A stretch of 64,000 bases of DNA from CAVUPF01 sp963743285 (GTDB taxonomy: Bacteria; Actinomycetota; Thermoleophilia; Solirubrobacterales; 70-9), in the NCBI GenBank assembly GCA_963743285.1, contig CAVUPF010000005.1:1-64000 (forward strand), in the 5' to 3' direction. The position numbers and the translations under genes are program-made. A model generated the notes under the pieces. That model saw only the letters and a program-made list of their open reading frames with translations. It was not told where the DNA came from and ran no database searches. Below, piece after piece: positions 24,933 to 32,965 of the stretch (positions within the stretch are counted from its first letter, which is position 1; every line of letters begins with the position of its first letter).

Positions 24933-26912
24933 TCAGGAGTCGCTCCTGCGTGAGACGATCGTCCCGGCAGCGTCGATCTCGGCCCGCCAGCCGGGCGCCA
25001 GCACGAGGGTCGACTCGGGCAGCTCGAAGATCGTCGGTCCCTCGGCCCGGGCGCCGGCGGACGGCTCGCCGCGCAGGACTCGGGCGGGGAGCCACTCGCC
25101 GCCGAAGCGGGCGCTCCGAGCGCTCTCGGAGAGGCTCCCCTTCGCCGCAGAGGGCCGCGGCCGCGGCCCGGGGACGACCATCCCCAAGCCGATATGCACC
25201 AGCTCGACTTCGCCTTCTGGGTCACGGTAGCCGTAGCGCTCCTCGTGGGCGGCGGCGAAGCGCTCCAGCAGGTCGGCCGGGTCGGGGTCGACCGGTCCCG
25301 GGACGGTCAGCTCGAAGGCCTGCCCCCGGTAGCGCATCTCGTAGGCGACCTCAGGCGTCGCGCCGGGCAGGTTGCTGCCGACCCGTTCGATCAGCTCGGC
25401 GACCTCGTGGGCGATCCGCGCGCCGCTCAGCCGCTCGCCGCTCAGCATCACCGTGCGGGTGGTGTCGCGGCGGCGGTCTGAGGCGCAGAGGCCGAGCGCC
25501 GAGAGGACGCCGCCGGCGCGCGGGCAGAGGATCGTCTCGATCTCCAGCTCGGCGGCGATCGCGGTGGCGTGCATCGGGCCGGCGCCACCGAAGGGCAGCA
25601 GCGCGAAGCGGCGCGGGTCAACGCCGCGCTCGACGGTCATCACGCGCAGCGCCCGCACCATCTCCTGGTTGGCGATGCGGACGATCCCCTCGGCGGTCTC
25701 CAGCTCGCTGAGGCCGAGCGAGCGGGCGAGCCCGGCGATCGCCGCCTCTGCCGCGTCCTGTTCGAGGTCGACGCCTCCCGCGAGCCGCGAGTCGGCTGCC
25801 AAGTAGCCGAGCAGCAGGTTGGCGTCGGTGACCGTCGGCTCGACGCCGCCGCGCCCGTAGCAAGCGGGACCGGGATCGGCGCCCGATGAGCGCGGGCCAA
25901 CTCGCAGCGCTCCGCCCGGATCGCGCCAGCCGACCGAGCCACCGCCCGCCCCGACCGTATGCACGTCGACCATCGGCAGTTGGATGACGCGGCCACCGAT
26001 CCGCCGCGAGTCGGTGCGCCGCACCTCGCCGTCCTCGACTACGCAGACGTCGCAGGAGGTCCCTCCCATGTCGAGGCCGAGCGCGTTGCCGTCGCCGCTC
26101 ACCCGGGCCAGAAGACCGGCGCCGACCGCACCGCCCGCCGGCCCGGAGAGCACGCTCCAGGCGCCGGAGCGTGCCGCCTCCTTCGCTGTGGCGACACCGC
26201 CCGAGGACTGCATCACCAGGGGCCGGGGAAGCCCCGCCGCGGCCGCGGCCTCGCCGAGTCGGCCCAGGTAGCGGCCGAGCAGGGGGGAGAGGTAGGCGTC
26301 GATCGTGGTCGTCGAGCAGCGCTCGTACTCGCGGAAGCGGGGCAGCACCTCGTGGGAGGTGGAGACGTGCACCGCGGGCAGCTCGCGGCGCAGGTGCTCG
26401 GCGAGGCGCCGCTCGTGGCTGGGATCGAGGTAGGAGAAGAGCAGGCAGACGGCCACCGACTCGGCGCCGCACTCGCGGATCAGGGCGGTGAGCCGCGCCG
26501 GCTCTTCAACGCCGAGCGGCTCGACCACGCCGTCGGGCCCGATCCGCTCGTCTGCCTCGAAGCGCAGCTCCGGCTCGACGAGCGGCGCCGGCTTCGGCGC
26601 GCAGAGCCGGTAGAGGTCGGGCCGTCCCTGGCGGCCGATCTCCAGCAAGTCGGCAAAGCCGCGGGTCGCGACCAGCGCCGTCCGTGCGCCGCGCTCCTCG
26701 AGCAGCGCGTTGGTGCCCACCGTCATCCCGTGCGCGAAGGTCTCCACCTCCGCGCTGCCCGCCCCGGCCCGCTCCAGCACCTCCTCGACAGCCGCCATCA
26801 CCGCGGCCGACTCCTGGCCGGGGGTGGTCGGGGTCTTCGCTGCATGCAGCTCTGCGCCGTCGAAGAGGACCGCGTCGGTGAAGGTCCCGCCCACGTCAAC
26901 TCCGAGCAGCAT
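24933..26912 (-). CDS. hyuA: Hydantoinase A / 5-oxoprolinase alpha-type subunit
   Basis: 659 aa ATP-binding subunit. LLGVDVGGTFTDAVLFDG at the N-terminus is the actin-like phosphate loop; GTNALLEERGAR, GLDMGGTSCDV and LPFGGAGPMHA are also conserved. Cotranscribed with hyuB. ATG 26912 has TAGCTT 6 nt upstream, suggesting a leaderless transcript. Confidence 0.92.
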   Translation of the reverse strand: MLLGVDVGGTFTDAVLFDGAELHAAKTPTTPGQESAAVMAAVEEVLERAGAGSAEVETFAHGMTVGTNALLEERGARTALVATRGFADLLEIGRQGRPDLYRLCAPKPAPLVEPELRFEADERIGPDGVVEPLGVEEPARLTALIRECGAESVAVCLLFSYLDPSHERRLAEHLRRELPAVHVSTSHEVLPRFREYERCSTTTIDAYLSPLLGRYLGRLGEAAAAAGLPRPLVMQSSGGVATAKEAARSGAWSVLSGPAGGAVGAGLLARVSGDGNALGLDMGGTSCDVCVVEDGEVRRTDSRRIGGRVIQLPMVDVHTVGAGGGSVGWRDPGGALRVGPRSSGADPGPACYGRGGVEPTVTDANLLLGYLAADSRLAGGVDLEQDAAEAAIAGLARSLGLSELETAEGIVRIANQEMVRALRVMTVERGVDPRRFALLPFGGAGPMHATAIAAELEIETILCPRAGGVLSALGLCASDRRRDTTRTVMLSGERLSGARIAHEVAELIERVGSNLPGATPEVAYEMRYRGQAFELTVPGPVDPDPADLLERFAAAHEERYGYRDPEGEVELVHIGLGMVVPGPRPRPSAAKGSLSESARSARFGGEWLPARVLRGEPSAGARAEGPTIFELPESTLVLAPGWRAEIDAAGTIVSRRSDS

Positions 26913-26918
26913 CGATTG

Positions 26919-26924
26919 AAGCTA
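26919..26924 (-). promoter_or_regulatory. -10 box for leaderless hyuA
   Basis: TAGCTT on the minus strand, 6 nt before ATG 26912. Confidence 0.5.
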
Positions 26925-26944
26925 ATCGAAGCTGGAGCTGCGGA

Positions 26945-28360
26945 TCAGCGCCACTGCTCGCGGCGAATCTCAGAGCCGGGGGAAACGACGAGGTGGACGC
27001 CGTCCAGGTCGTGGTCTAGGCCGGGGAAGTCGGTGCGTAGATGGCCGCCGCGGGACTCGCGCCGCTCCAGCGCGCAGCCGGCAATCGCCCGGGCCAGGGG
27101 GTAGGGGTCACCGCCCAGCTCGCTCAGTGCCTGTGGCTGGCGCAACGGCCCGGCCAGCCGCCAGACCGCGTCCCGGGACTCCTCGGTGGGAGGGTCAAAG
27201 CGCCAGGCGGGAAGCGGCGGCCGCGGCGCCGTGGCACTCTCCCCCAGCGCCGCCCGCGCCGCTCGTCCCCCGAAGACGAAGCACTCGCTAAGCGAGTTGG
27301 AGGCGAGCCGGTTGGCGCCGTGCAGGCCGGTGCAGGAGCACTCGCCGACTGCGTATAACCCCGGTAAGGAGGAGCGCCCGTCGAGGTCGACCGCGATCCC
27401 CCCCATCACGTAGTGCGCTGCCGGCGCCACCGGCACCGGCGTTGCGCCCGGCTCCAGCCCGGCCTCACTCAGCGACTTCAACACGTTGGGGAAGCGAGTC
27501 AGGTCGATCTCGCGCAGGTCGAGCTCGACCTGCGCCGTGCCGTCTGCCTCGATGCGATCGAGGATCGCCGCGGTGACCGCGTCTCGCGGGGCGAGCTCGT
27601 CGGTGAACCGCCCTCCGGAGGCGTCGAGCAGGGTCGCCCCCTCGCCCCGCACCGCCTCGGTTATCAGCAGCCCGTCATAAGGGGTGCCCGGCAAGGCCAG
27701 CGCGGTCGGGTGGAACTGACAGAACTCAAGGTCGGCAAGGTCGGCCCCCGCCGCCTGGGCGATGACCGGCCCGGCGCCGATCGCGCCGCGTGGGTTGGTC
27801 GTGCGCCGCCACAGCGCTGCGGCGCCGCCAGTCGCCAGCACGGTCGCCGAGGCGGTGATCGGCTCGGTGTCGCTCAGCACTCCGTGGCAGCGCTCGCCAT
27901 CGCTCCAAAGAGAGGTCGCCGAAGTCCGCTCGCGCACCTCGATCCGCTGCTCGGCGGCGACCATCGCGGCGAGCTTCGAGGTGATCTCGTGCCCCGTTTG
28001 ACTGCCGCCGGAGTGGACGATGCGCCGCCGCGTGTGGCCGCCCTCCAGCCCCAGCGCCAGCTTTCCCTCCTCGTCGATGTCGAATCTGACCCCGCGCTCG
28101 CGCAGCTCCCGGACCGCCGCCGCTGCCTCCTCGACCAGAGCCTGGACTGCCGAGGGCCGGCAAAGACCGCGCCCGGCCGCGATCGTGTCGGCGGCATGGC
28201 GAGCGGGTGAGTCGCCGGGCTCCAGCGCCGCCGCCAGCCCGCCCTGGGCCCAGAAGCTGGCGCTCTGTGAGAGCGGGGTGCGGGAGACAAGGCAGACAGC
28301 ACCACCGAGCTCGGCGGCGCGCAGCGCCGTCCAGAGGCCTGCCGCGCCGCCCCCGACCAC
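26945..28360 (-). CDS. nadB: L-aspartate oxidase
   Basis: FAD enzyme that oxidises aspartate to iminoaspartate, first step of de novo NAD synthesis. The dinucleotide loop GGGAAGLW, the block ASFWAQGGLAAAL, HSGGSQTGHEI, EFCQFHPTAL and HGANRLASNSL are clear. From GTG 28360 (471 aa) the protein starts inside the first beta-strand (MVGGG). The frame continues upstream as AAAAEFDVAV to an ATA at 28390 that overlaps the stop of the upstream gene (ATAG); either a rare ATA start or a mis-called base is possible. No nadA or nadC is adjacent. Confidence 0.92.
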   Translation of the reverse strand: MVGGGAAGLWTALRAAELGGAVCLVSRTPLSQSASFWAQGGLAAALEPGDSPARHAADTIAAGRGLCRPSAVQALVEEAAAAVRELRERGVRFDIDEEGKLALGLEGGHTRRRIVHSGGSQTGHEITSKLAAMVAAEQRIEVRERTSATSLWSDGERCHGVLSDTEPITASATVLATGGAAALWRRTTNPRGAIGAGPVIAQAAGADLADLEFCQFHPTALALPGTPYDGLLITEAVRGEGATLLDASGGRFTDELAPRDAVTAAILDRIEADGTAQVELDLREIDLTRFPNVLKSLSEAGLEPGATPVPVAPAAHYVMGGIAVDLDGRSSLPGLYAVGECSCTGLHGANRLASNSLSECFVFGGRAARAALGESATAPRPPLPAWRFDPPTEESRDAVWRLAGPLRQPQALSELGGDPYPLARAIAGCALERRESRGGHLRTDFPGLDHDLDGVHLVVSPGSEIRREQWR

Positions 28361-28386
28361 GGCGACGTCGAACTCGGCCGCTGCGG

Positions 28387-28842
28387 CTATCGCCCCGCCT
28401 CTCTGCGGACGGACTCGATCTGGCCTCGCAGCCAGGCCGCCGCCGCCCCGCGGGCGCGGGCCTCGCCGTCGGCGACCGCCGCCTCTGCCTCAGAGGCGCG
28501 GCGCTCGGCGGCCTCGACCCTTTCTTCGGCCGCCTCGGCCTGGGCCTCGATCTCGGCCAGGCGGCCTTCGGCGGCGGCGATCGCCTGCTCCTTTGCCTCG
28601 CGCTCAAGCCTTAGCTCCTGCGCGTGCCTTGCGCGAAGCTCCTCGCCGGCCTCCGCTGCGCTGAGCCGCGCCTTCTCGAGATCGGCCTCCAAGGCGCGGA
28701 TCTCGGCGATCGCCCGTTGCTCGGCCGCCTCGGCCTCCGTCGTCGCTGCCCTTAGTCGGCGCTCGGCATCCTCGACCTGCAGGTCGAGGCTCTCGCCACT
28801 CGCTCCGCTCGTCTTCTTGCTCCTCATCGTCGCCCGGCTCAA
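28387..28842 (-). CDS. Coiled-coil protein
   Basis: 151 aa, Ala/Glu/Arg-rich. Residues about 20-135 are one long predicted coiled coil without prolines. No domain recognised. It overlaps the glycosyltransferase gene upstream by 4 nt and nadB follows directly, so the three may share a transcript. Possibly a structural or septum/cytoskeleton-associated protein; low certainty. Confidence 0.6.
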   Translation of the reverse strand: MSRATMRSKKTSGASGESLDLQVEDAERRLRAATTEAEAAEQRAIAEIRALEADLEKARLSAAEAGEELRARHAQELRLEREAKEQAIAAAEGRLAEIEAQAEAAEERVEAAERRASEAEAAVADGEARARGAAAAWLRGQIESVRREAGR

Positions 28843-29789
28843 TCTATTACCGAGTTGGCGAGAACGCCACGATAGGCCTCGATTACCCGTTCGGCCATGC
28901 GCGCGGCGGAGAGCGATGCAGCGCGGCCGGCCCCGGCGACGCGCGGGTCGGCAGCCTCCAGGTGAGGGCGGGCAGCAGCGCTCCAGGCGGTGGCGTCGAA
29001 CGGGGCGCAGAGGCAGCCCTCGATCCCATCGAGCGCGTAGGGGGCGACGCCGACCGGGGTCGAGAGCACCGGCACGTTGCAGGCCAGGGCCTCGACGCAG
29101 GCGAGGCCGAAGCCCTCGTACTCGGAGGTGATGAGGACGGCGTTGGCAGCGTTGATCCAGAGCGCCATCTCGTCAGGGTCGATCGCGCCACCGCTCAGCA
29201 GCTTCGCCCCGCAGGCCCTCGCCAGCTCGGCCGCCCGATCGTGGCGCTTCTCGGCTCGTGTCGGGTTGGCGGGGAAGAGCAGGTAGCGCCCGTCGGGGTC
29301 GAGGCCGAGCGTCTCACGTGCCTGCTTGCGCGGCGCCGGCGCAAAGCGGCCGAGGTCCGCTCCGCAGGGAAGCACCGCCGCGCCGGGGACGCGGGGCAGG
29401 CCCGGCCTACCACTCTCGTGCGCAAAGAGTGCCCGCGAGACGCCGGCGATCAGGTCCGCCCGCCAGGCCAGTCGCCGGGACAGCGGCCCGACGACCCCGT
29501 GGCGGACATCGGTGCCGTGGAAGGTGACTACCAGCGGCCGTGCCCCGGCCAGCAACGCGCACCAGCCGGGCAGCCCGTAGTGGGCGTGGACGAGGTCAAA
29601 GCGCTCGCGCCGCAACAGCGCCCGCAGCCGGCGGGTCGCCGGCAGGTACTCGCCTCTGCCCCGCGGGAAGGCGAAGACGTCGACCTCGATGTCGGCTTGA
29701 CGCACCTCGTCGACCTGGTCGCGCACCCAGCGCCCTCGCTGCGGGGCCGAGGCGTCGGGCACGAAGTTGGTTACCACCAAGACACGCAC
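28839..29789 (-). CDS. GT4-type glycosyltransferase
   Basis: 316 aa, GT-B fold. MRVLVVTNFVPDASAPQRG opens the N-domain; VHAHYGLPG and TFHGTDVRHG are acceptor-side motifs; SEYEGFGLACVEALACNVPVL carries the E-x7-E motif that binds the nucleotide sugar. Probably transfers a sugar to a lipid or exopolysaccharide precursor. GTG 29789 has TACGCT 7 nt upstream. Confidence 0.87.
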   Translation of the reverse strand: MRVLVVTNFVPDASAPQRGRWVRDQVDEVRQADIEVDVFAFPRGRGEYLPATRRLRALLRRERFDLVHAHYGLPGWCALLAGARPLVVTFHGTDVRHGVVGPLSRRLAWRADLIAGVSRALFAHESGRPGLPRVPGAAVLPCGADLGRFAPAPRKQARETLGLDPDGRYLLFPANPTRAEKRHDRAAELARACGAKLLSGGAIDPDEMALWINAANAVLITSEYEGFGLACVEALACNVPVLSTPVGVAPYALDGIEGCLCAPFDATAWSAAARPHLEAADPRVAGAGRAASLSAARMAERVIEAYRGVLANSVID

Positions 29790-29796
29790 TTAGCTG

Positions 29797-29802
29797 AGCG
29801 TA
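29797..29802 (-). promoter_or_regulatory. -10 box for leaderless glycosyltransferase gene
   Basis: TACGCT on the minus strand, 7 nt before GTG 29789. Confidence 0.5.
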
Positions 29803-29966
29803 TCCGCGACGGATGGCGCTTGGCGGGGCCGTCGATGGTCGGGCGATCGCCGCGATCAAGGACTCAAATGGTCAGCGGGCGCCGGTCGCCGGCGCCGCCG
29901 GCCCAGTCACCGACGGTTTCGGGGGGCGATCGACGGGTCGTTGCCAAATAGGGGAAACTCGCGGCG

Positions 29967-30686
29967 ATGCCAGCCTCCCGCAGCTACGATCGCGCACCGG
30001 CCGACATCCGGCCGGTGACGATCGATCCAGGGTTCGTCGCGACCGCCGACGGGTCGGCGCTGATCTCGGTCGGCAAGACGAGGGTGATCTGCACGGCCTC
30101 GGTCAGCGACTCGGTGCCGCGCTGGATGCAGGGGCGCGGGCGAGGCTGGGTAACCGCCGAGTACGCGATGCTGCCGGCCTCGACCGGGGATCGCAAGGCG
30201 CGCGACATCTCCCGCGGCAAGCAGGACGGCCGCGGGGTGGAGATCCAGCGGCTGATCGGCCGCTCGTTGCGGGTCGTCGTCGACTTCGCGGCGATGGGGG
30301 AGCGCAGCGTCTACATCGACTGCGATGTGCTCCAGGCCGACGGGGGCACGCGCTGCGCGGCGATCACCGGCGGCTACGTGGCATTGCGCCAGGCCTTCCA
30401 GGGGCTGCTTGAGGCCGGTGCGATCGAGGCGATGCCGCTGGACGGGTCGGTCGCCGCGGTCAGCGTCGGCATGGTCGACGGCCGTGCCCTGTGCGACCTC
30501 GACTACTCCGAGGACTCCGCTGCGGAGGTTGACGCAAACGTGGTGATGACCGGCGACGGCGGCCTCGTCGAGGTGCAGGCGACAGCGGAGCGCACGCCGC
30601 TTTCCCGGGCCTCGCTCGACGAGCTGCTCGGTCTCGCCGAGCTCGGGATTGCTCGCCTGCGGGAGGTGCAGGAGCGGGTCGTTTGA
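29967..30686 (+). CDS. rph: Ribonuclease PH
   Basis: 239 aa phosphorolytic exoribonuclease that trims tRNA 3' ends. GWVTAEYAMLP, GRSLR and YIDCDVLQADGGTR are the phosphate and metal site blocks. Overlaps rdgB (TTGA), a pairing common in bacteria. Confidence 0.95.
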   Translation: MPASRSYDRAPADIRPVTIDPGFVATADGSALISVGKTRVICTASVSDSVPRWMQGRGRGWVTAEYAMLPASTGDRKARDISRGKQDGRGVEIQRLIGRSLRVVVDFAAMGERSVYIDCDVLQADGGTRCAAITGGYVALRQAFQGLLEAGAIEAMPLDGSVAAVSVGMVDGRALCDLDYSEDSAAEVDANVVMTGDGGLVEVQATAERTPLSRASLDELLGLAELGIARLREVQERVV

Positions 30687-31276
30687 TCCTCGCCACCCGC
30701 AACGAGCACAAGCTTCGGGAGCTGGCCGAGATCCTGCCGGGAGTCGATCTGCAACCGCTCCCGGCCGGGGTGCAGGCGCCGGCCGAGGACGGTGGCAGCT
30801 TTGCCGCCAATGCGCTGATCAAGGCCCGTGCCGCCCATGCGCTGACCGGCGAGGCGGCGCTCGCGGATGACTCAGGGATCGAGGCCGCGGCACTGGGAGG
30901 CCGGCCCGGCGTCTACTCGGCGCGCTATGCCGGCGAGGGCGCCAGCGATGAGCAGAACCTCGGGAAGCTCCTCCGCGAGGTCGGAGCTGCCGGAGAGAAT
31001 CGTCGCGCCGCTTACGTCTGTGTGATCGCCTTGGTCGATGAGCGGGGCGGCGAGCGGACCTTCGAGGGCCGCTGCGAGGGGCGGTTGACGATGTCCCCGC
31101 GCGGCGCCGGCGGCTTCGGCTATGACCCGGTCTTCGTCCCCGATGACACCGGCTCTGAGGACGAGCGGACGATGGCCGAGCTGAGCGCCGAGGAAAAGCA
31201 CACGATCAGCCACCGGGGGCGGGCCGCGCGGCGGCTGGCCGCCCACCTCGGGGTGGCCGCGGAGGCGCCCCGGTGA
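30683..31276 (+). CDS. rdgB: XTP/dITP diphosphatase
   Basis: 197 aa house-cleaning nucleotidase (Ham1/RdgB). ILATRNEHKLREL at the start, ALADDSGIEA and GFGYDPVF are diagnostic. TTG start overlapping the rph stop; its own stop overlaps the next gene (GTGA). Removes deaminated purine triphosphates. Confidence 0.94.
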   Translation: MILATRNEHKLRELAEILPGVDLQPLPAGVQAPAEDGGSFAANALIKARAAHALTGEAALADDSGIEAAALGGRPGVYSARYAGEGASDEQNLGKLLREVGAAGENRRAAYVCVIALVDERGGERTFEGRCEGRLTMSPRGAGGFGYDPVFVPDDTGSEDERTMAELSAEEKHTISHRGRAARRLAAHLGVAAEAPR

Positions 31277-32184
31277 TCCGCACCAAGAGCCGTGCCGCGG
31301 CGCTCTCGATCGGCTCCAACGCGCTCCTGATCGCGATCAAGCTCGCCGCCGGGGCAATCACCGGCTCGATCGCGATCCTCACCGAGGCGGTCCACTCGCT
31401 GATCGACCTGGTCGCCTCGGTGGTCGCCTTCGTCTCGGTGCGCAAAGCCGACGAGCCCGCCGACGCCGATCACCCCTACGGTCACGAGAAGGTCGAGAGC
31501 CTCGCGGCGACGATTGAGGGGATGCTGGTCCTCCTCGGCGCCGCGATCATCGTCTACGAGGCGACCCACCGGCTGGTGGTCGGGGCGACGGTCAAGTCCC
31601 TTGGTGTCGGGTTCGCCGTGATGGGCTTCTCGGTGCTTGCCAACCTGGGGGTCTCCACGGTGCTCTCGCGCCAGGCCACGGCGCACGAATCGCCGGCGCT
31701 GGCGGGCGACGCGTCGCATCTGCGGGCCGACGCCCTCACCTCGGTGGGGGTGCTGGTGGGCCTCGGCCTCGTCGCGGTCACCGGCGACGCCGCCTTTGAC
31801 TCGATTACCGCGCTTGTGGTCGCCGTCGCGATCGTCGTCGCCGGCATCAGGATCATCCGGCGCTCTTCGGGGGTGCTCGTCGACGAAGCGCTCCCCGCCC
31901 CCGAGATGGACCGAATCGAGGCGGCGATCACCTCTGCCCGCACCCCCGAGGTTGCCGGCTACCACAGGCTGCGCGCTCGCCGCGCCGGCAGGCGCCGCTA
32001 CATCGACCTCCACGTCCAGTACCGCTCGGGCACCAGTCTGGAGCGGGCCCACGAGCTGGCCCACCGGATGCGCGACTCGATCGAGGCCGAGGTCCCGGCG
32101 GCCGAAGTGCTGATCCACGTCGAGCCCCAGGCATCCTTCCGCGAACCCGACGCAGAGCGCTCCGGTCCCTTTCGTGCCGGTTAG
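31273..32184 (+). CDS. Cation diffusion facilitator family transporter
   Basis: 303 aa, about six membrane helices. TEAVHSLIDLVAS and DHPYGHEKVE (first metal site and intracellular loop) and GDASHLRADALTS (HxxxD of helix 5) define the CDF family. It has a C-terminal cytoplasmic domain. Exports Zn2+, Fe2+ or Mn2+; the metal cannot be fixed from sequence, but the helix 2/5 pattern D-x3-D / H-x3-D suits zinc or iron. Coupled to rdgB. Confidence 0.9.
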   Translation: MIRTKSRAAALSIGSNALLIAIKLAAGAITGSIAILTEAVHSLIDLVASVVAFVSVRKADEPADADHPYGHEKVESLAATIEGMLVLLGAAIIVYEATHRLVVGATVKSLGVGFAVMGFSVLANLGVSTVLSRQATAHESPALAGDASHLRADALTSVGVLVGLGLVAVTGDAAFDSITALVVAVAIVVAGIRIIRRSSGVLVDEALPAPEMDRIEAAITSARTPEVAGYHRLRARRAGRRRYIDLHVQYRSGTSLERAHELAHRMRDSIEAEVPAAEVLIHVEPQASFREPDAERSGPFRAG

Positions 32185-32330
32185 GGGCTGGGCAGCAGAT
32201 TGACCGCGGCGGCGAGGCCGACGGCTCCGACGGTGATCGAGTAACCGGTGTAGCCGCCGATCGCGAACAGCACTACGGCGATCGCGCAGATCGCCACAAC
32301 GATGATCCAGGAGGCTCGGGCCAGAGTCAC
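32181..32330 (-). CDS. Small two-helix membrane protein
   Basis: 49 aa from GTG 32330: one hydrophobic segment WIIVVAICAIAVVLFAI, then GGYTGYSITVGAVGLAAAVNLLP. The plus-strand box TATTTT and a minus-strand CAAAAT, 8 nt before this GTG, lie in the shared intergenic region. The stop overlaps that of the CDF gene (TTAG). A longer frame to 32660 lies inside the next gene and is probably a shadow. Confidence 0.5.
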   Translation of the reverse strand: MTLARASWIIVVAICAIAVVLFAIGGYTGYSITVGAVGLAAAVNLLPSP

Positions 32331-32337
32331 AGCCCGG

Positions 32338-32343
32338 TATTTT
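32338..32343 (+). promoter_or_regulatory. -10 box for leaderless roadblock-like gene
   Basis: TATTTT is followed by 7 nt and ATG 32351. This picks ATG 32351 over the TTG at 32342, which lies in the box itself. Confidence 0.5.
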
Positions 32344-32350
32344 GGCCGAG

Positions 32351-32728
32351 ATGCCTGACGCCGCCGCCACAGAGGCAGTTTCCGACGCCGCCGCGGAGCA
32401 GGCGCTTGCTTACCTGGTCGAGATGTCGCCCGACCTGCGCGGCGCTGCGCTGCTGGGCTCCGGCGGCGCTGTGTTGGCGGCCAGCGGAGACTCAGATCGC
32501 TGGCGCCAGGGTGCCGCTGGGCTGCTTGAGGTCGCCGACCGAGCCGGCGCCGAGCCGGTCGAACAGGTCCACATCGCCACCGAGCAGGGCGAGGTATTCG
32601 CGGTTCGCGACGCGGGGCTGACCGCTGTCGCGGTGACCGAGCGCTTCGCGCTCGCCTCATTGATGCTTTTCGACATGCGCTCGGTCCTACGCGACCTCGC
32701 CGCCGGCGGGGCTGGGACGGCTGGCTGA
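32351..32728 (+). CDS. Roadblock/LC7-like protein
   Basis: 125 aa. The alternating pattern LRGAALLGSGGAVLAASGD, then HIATEQGEVFAVRDAGLTAVAVTERF, fits a roadblock/LC7 profilin-like fold used by small-GTPase regulators such as MglB. No MglA-type GTPase gene is in the window. It overlaps the next small gene (TGATG). Confidence 0.6.
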   Translation: MPDAAATEAVSDAAAEQALAYLVEMSPDLRGAALLGSGGAVLAASGDSDRWRQGAAGLLEVADRAGAEPVEQVHIATEQGEVFAVRDAGLTAVAVTERFALASLMLFDMRSVLRDLAAGGAGTAG

Positions 32729-32952
32729 TGCCGCCGAAGCCACACCGAGTGCTGCTTGACCGAGTCTCCGGCTACGCCGACGAAGCCGCTGCCTTCATGC
32801 GCCGCCGGCGCATCTCACGCCGCCCCTTCGCGCGTCTTTACTACCGAGGCGGGCGCAGTGCCGAGCGCGCCGCCGACTCCGAGACCGGTGCCGAGCTGTT
32901 CATCGTGGCGGGGCGCCTGATCGAGCTGGCGGGGAAGCGGCCGAAGCCATGA
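32728..32952 (+). CDS. Small basic hypothetical protein
   Basis: 74 aa, rich in Arg/Lys (MRRRRISRRPFARLYYRGGRS), no membrane segment. Coupled by overlap to the roadblock-like gene, so they probably act together. No family recognised. tldD follows 13 nt later. Confidence 0.55.
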   Translation: MPPKPHRVLLDRVSGYADEAAAFMRRRRISRRPFARLYYRGGRSAERAADSETGAELFIVAGRLIELAGKRPKP

Positions 32953-32965
32953 GAGCGGGACGAGC

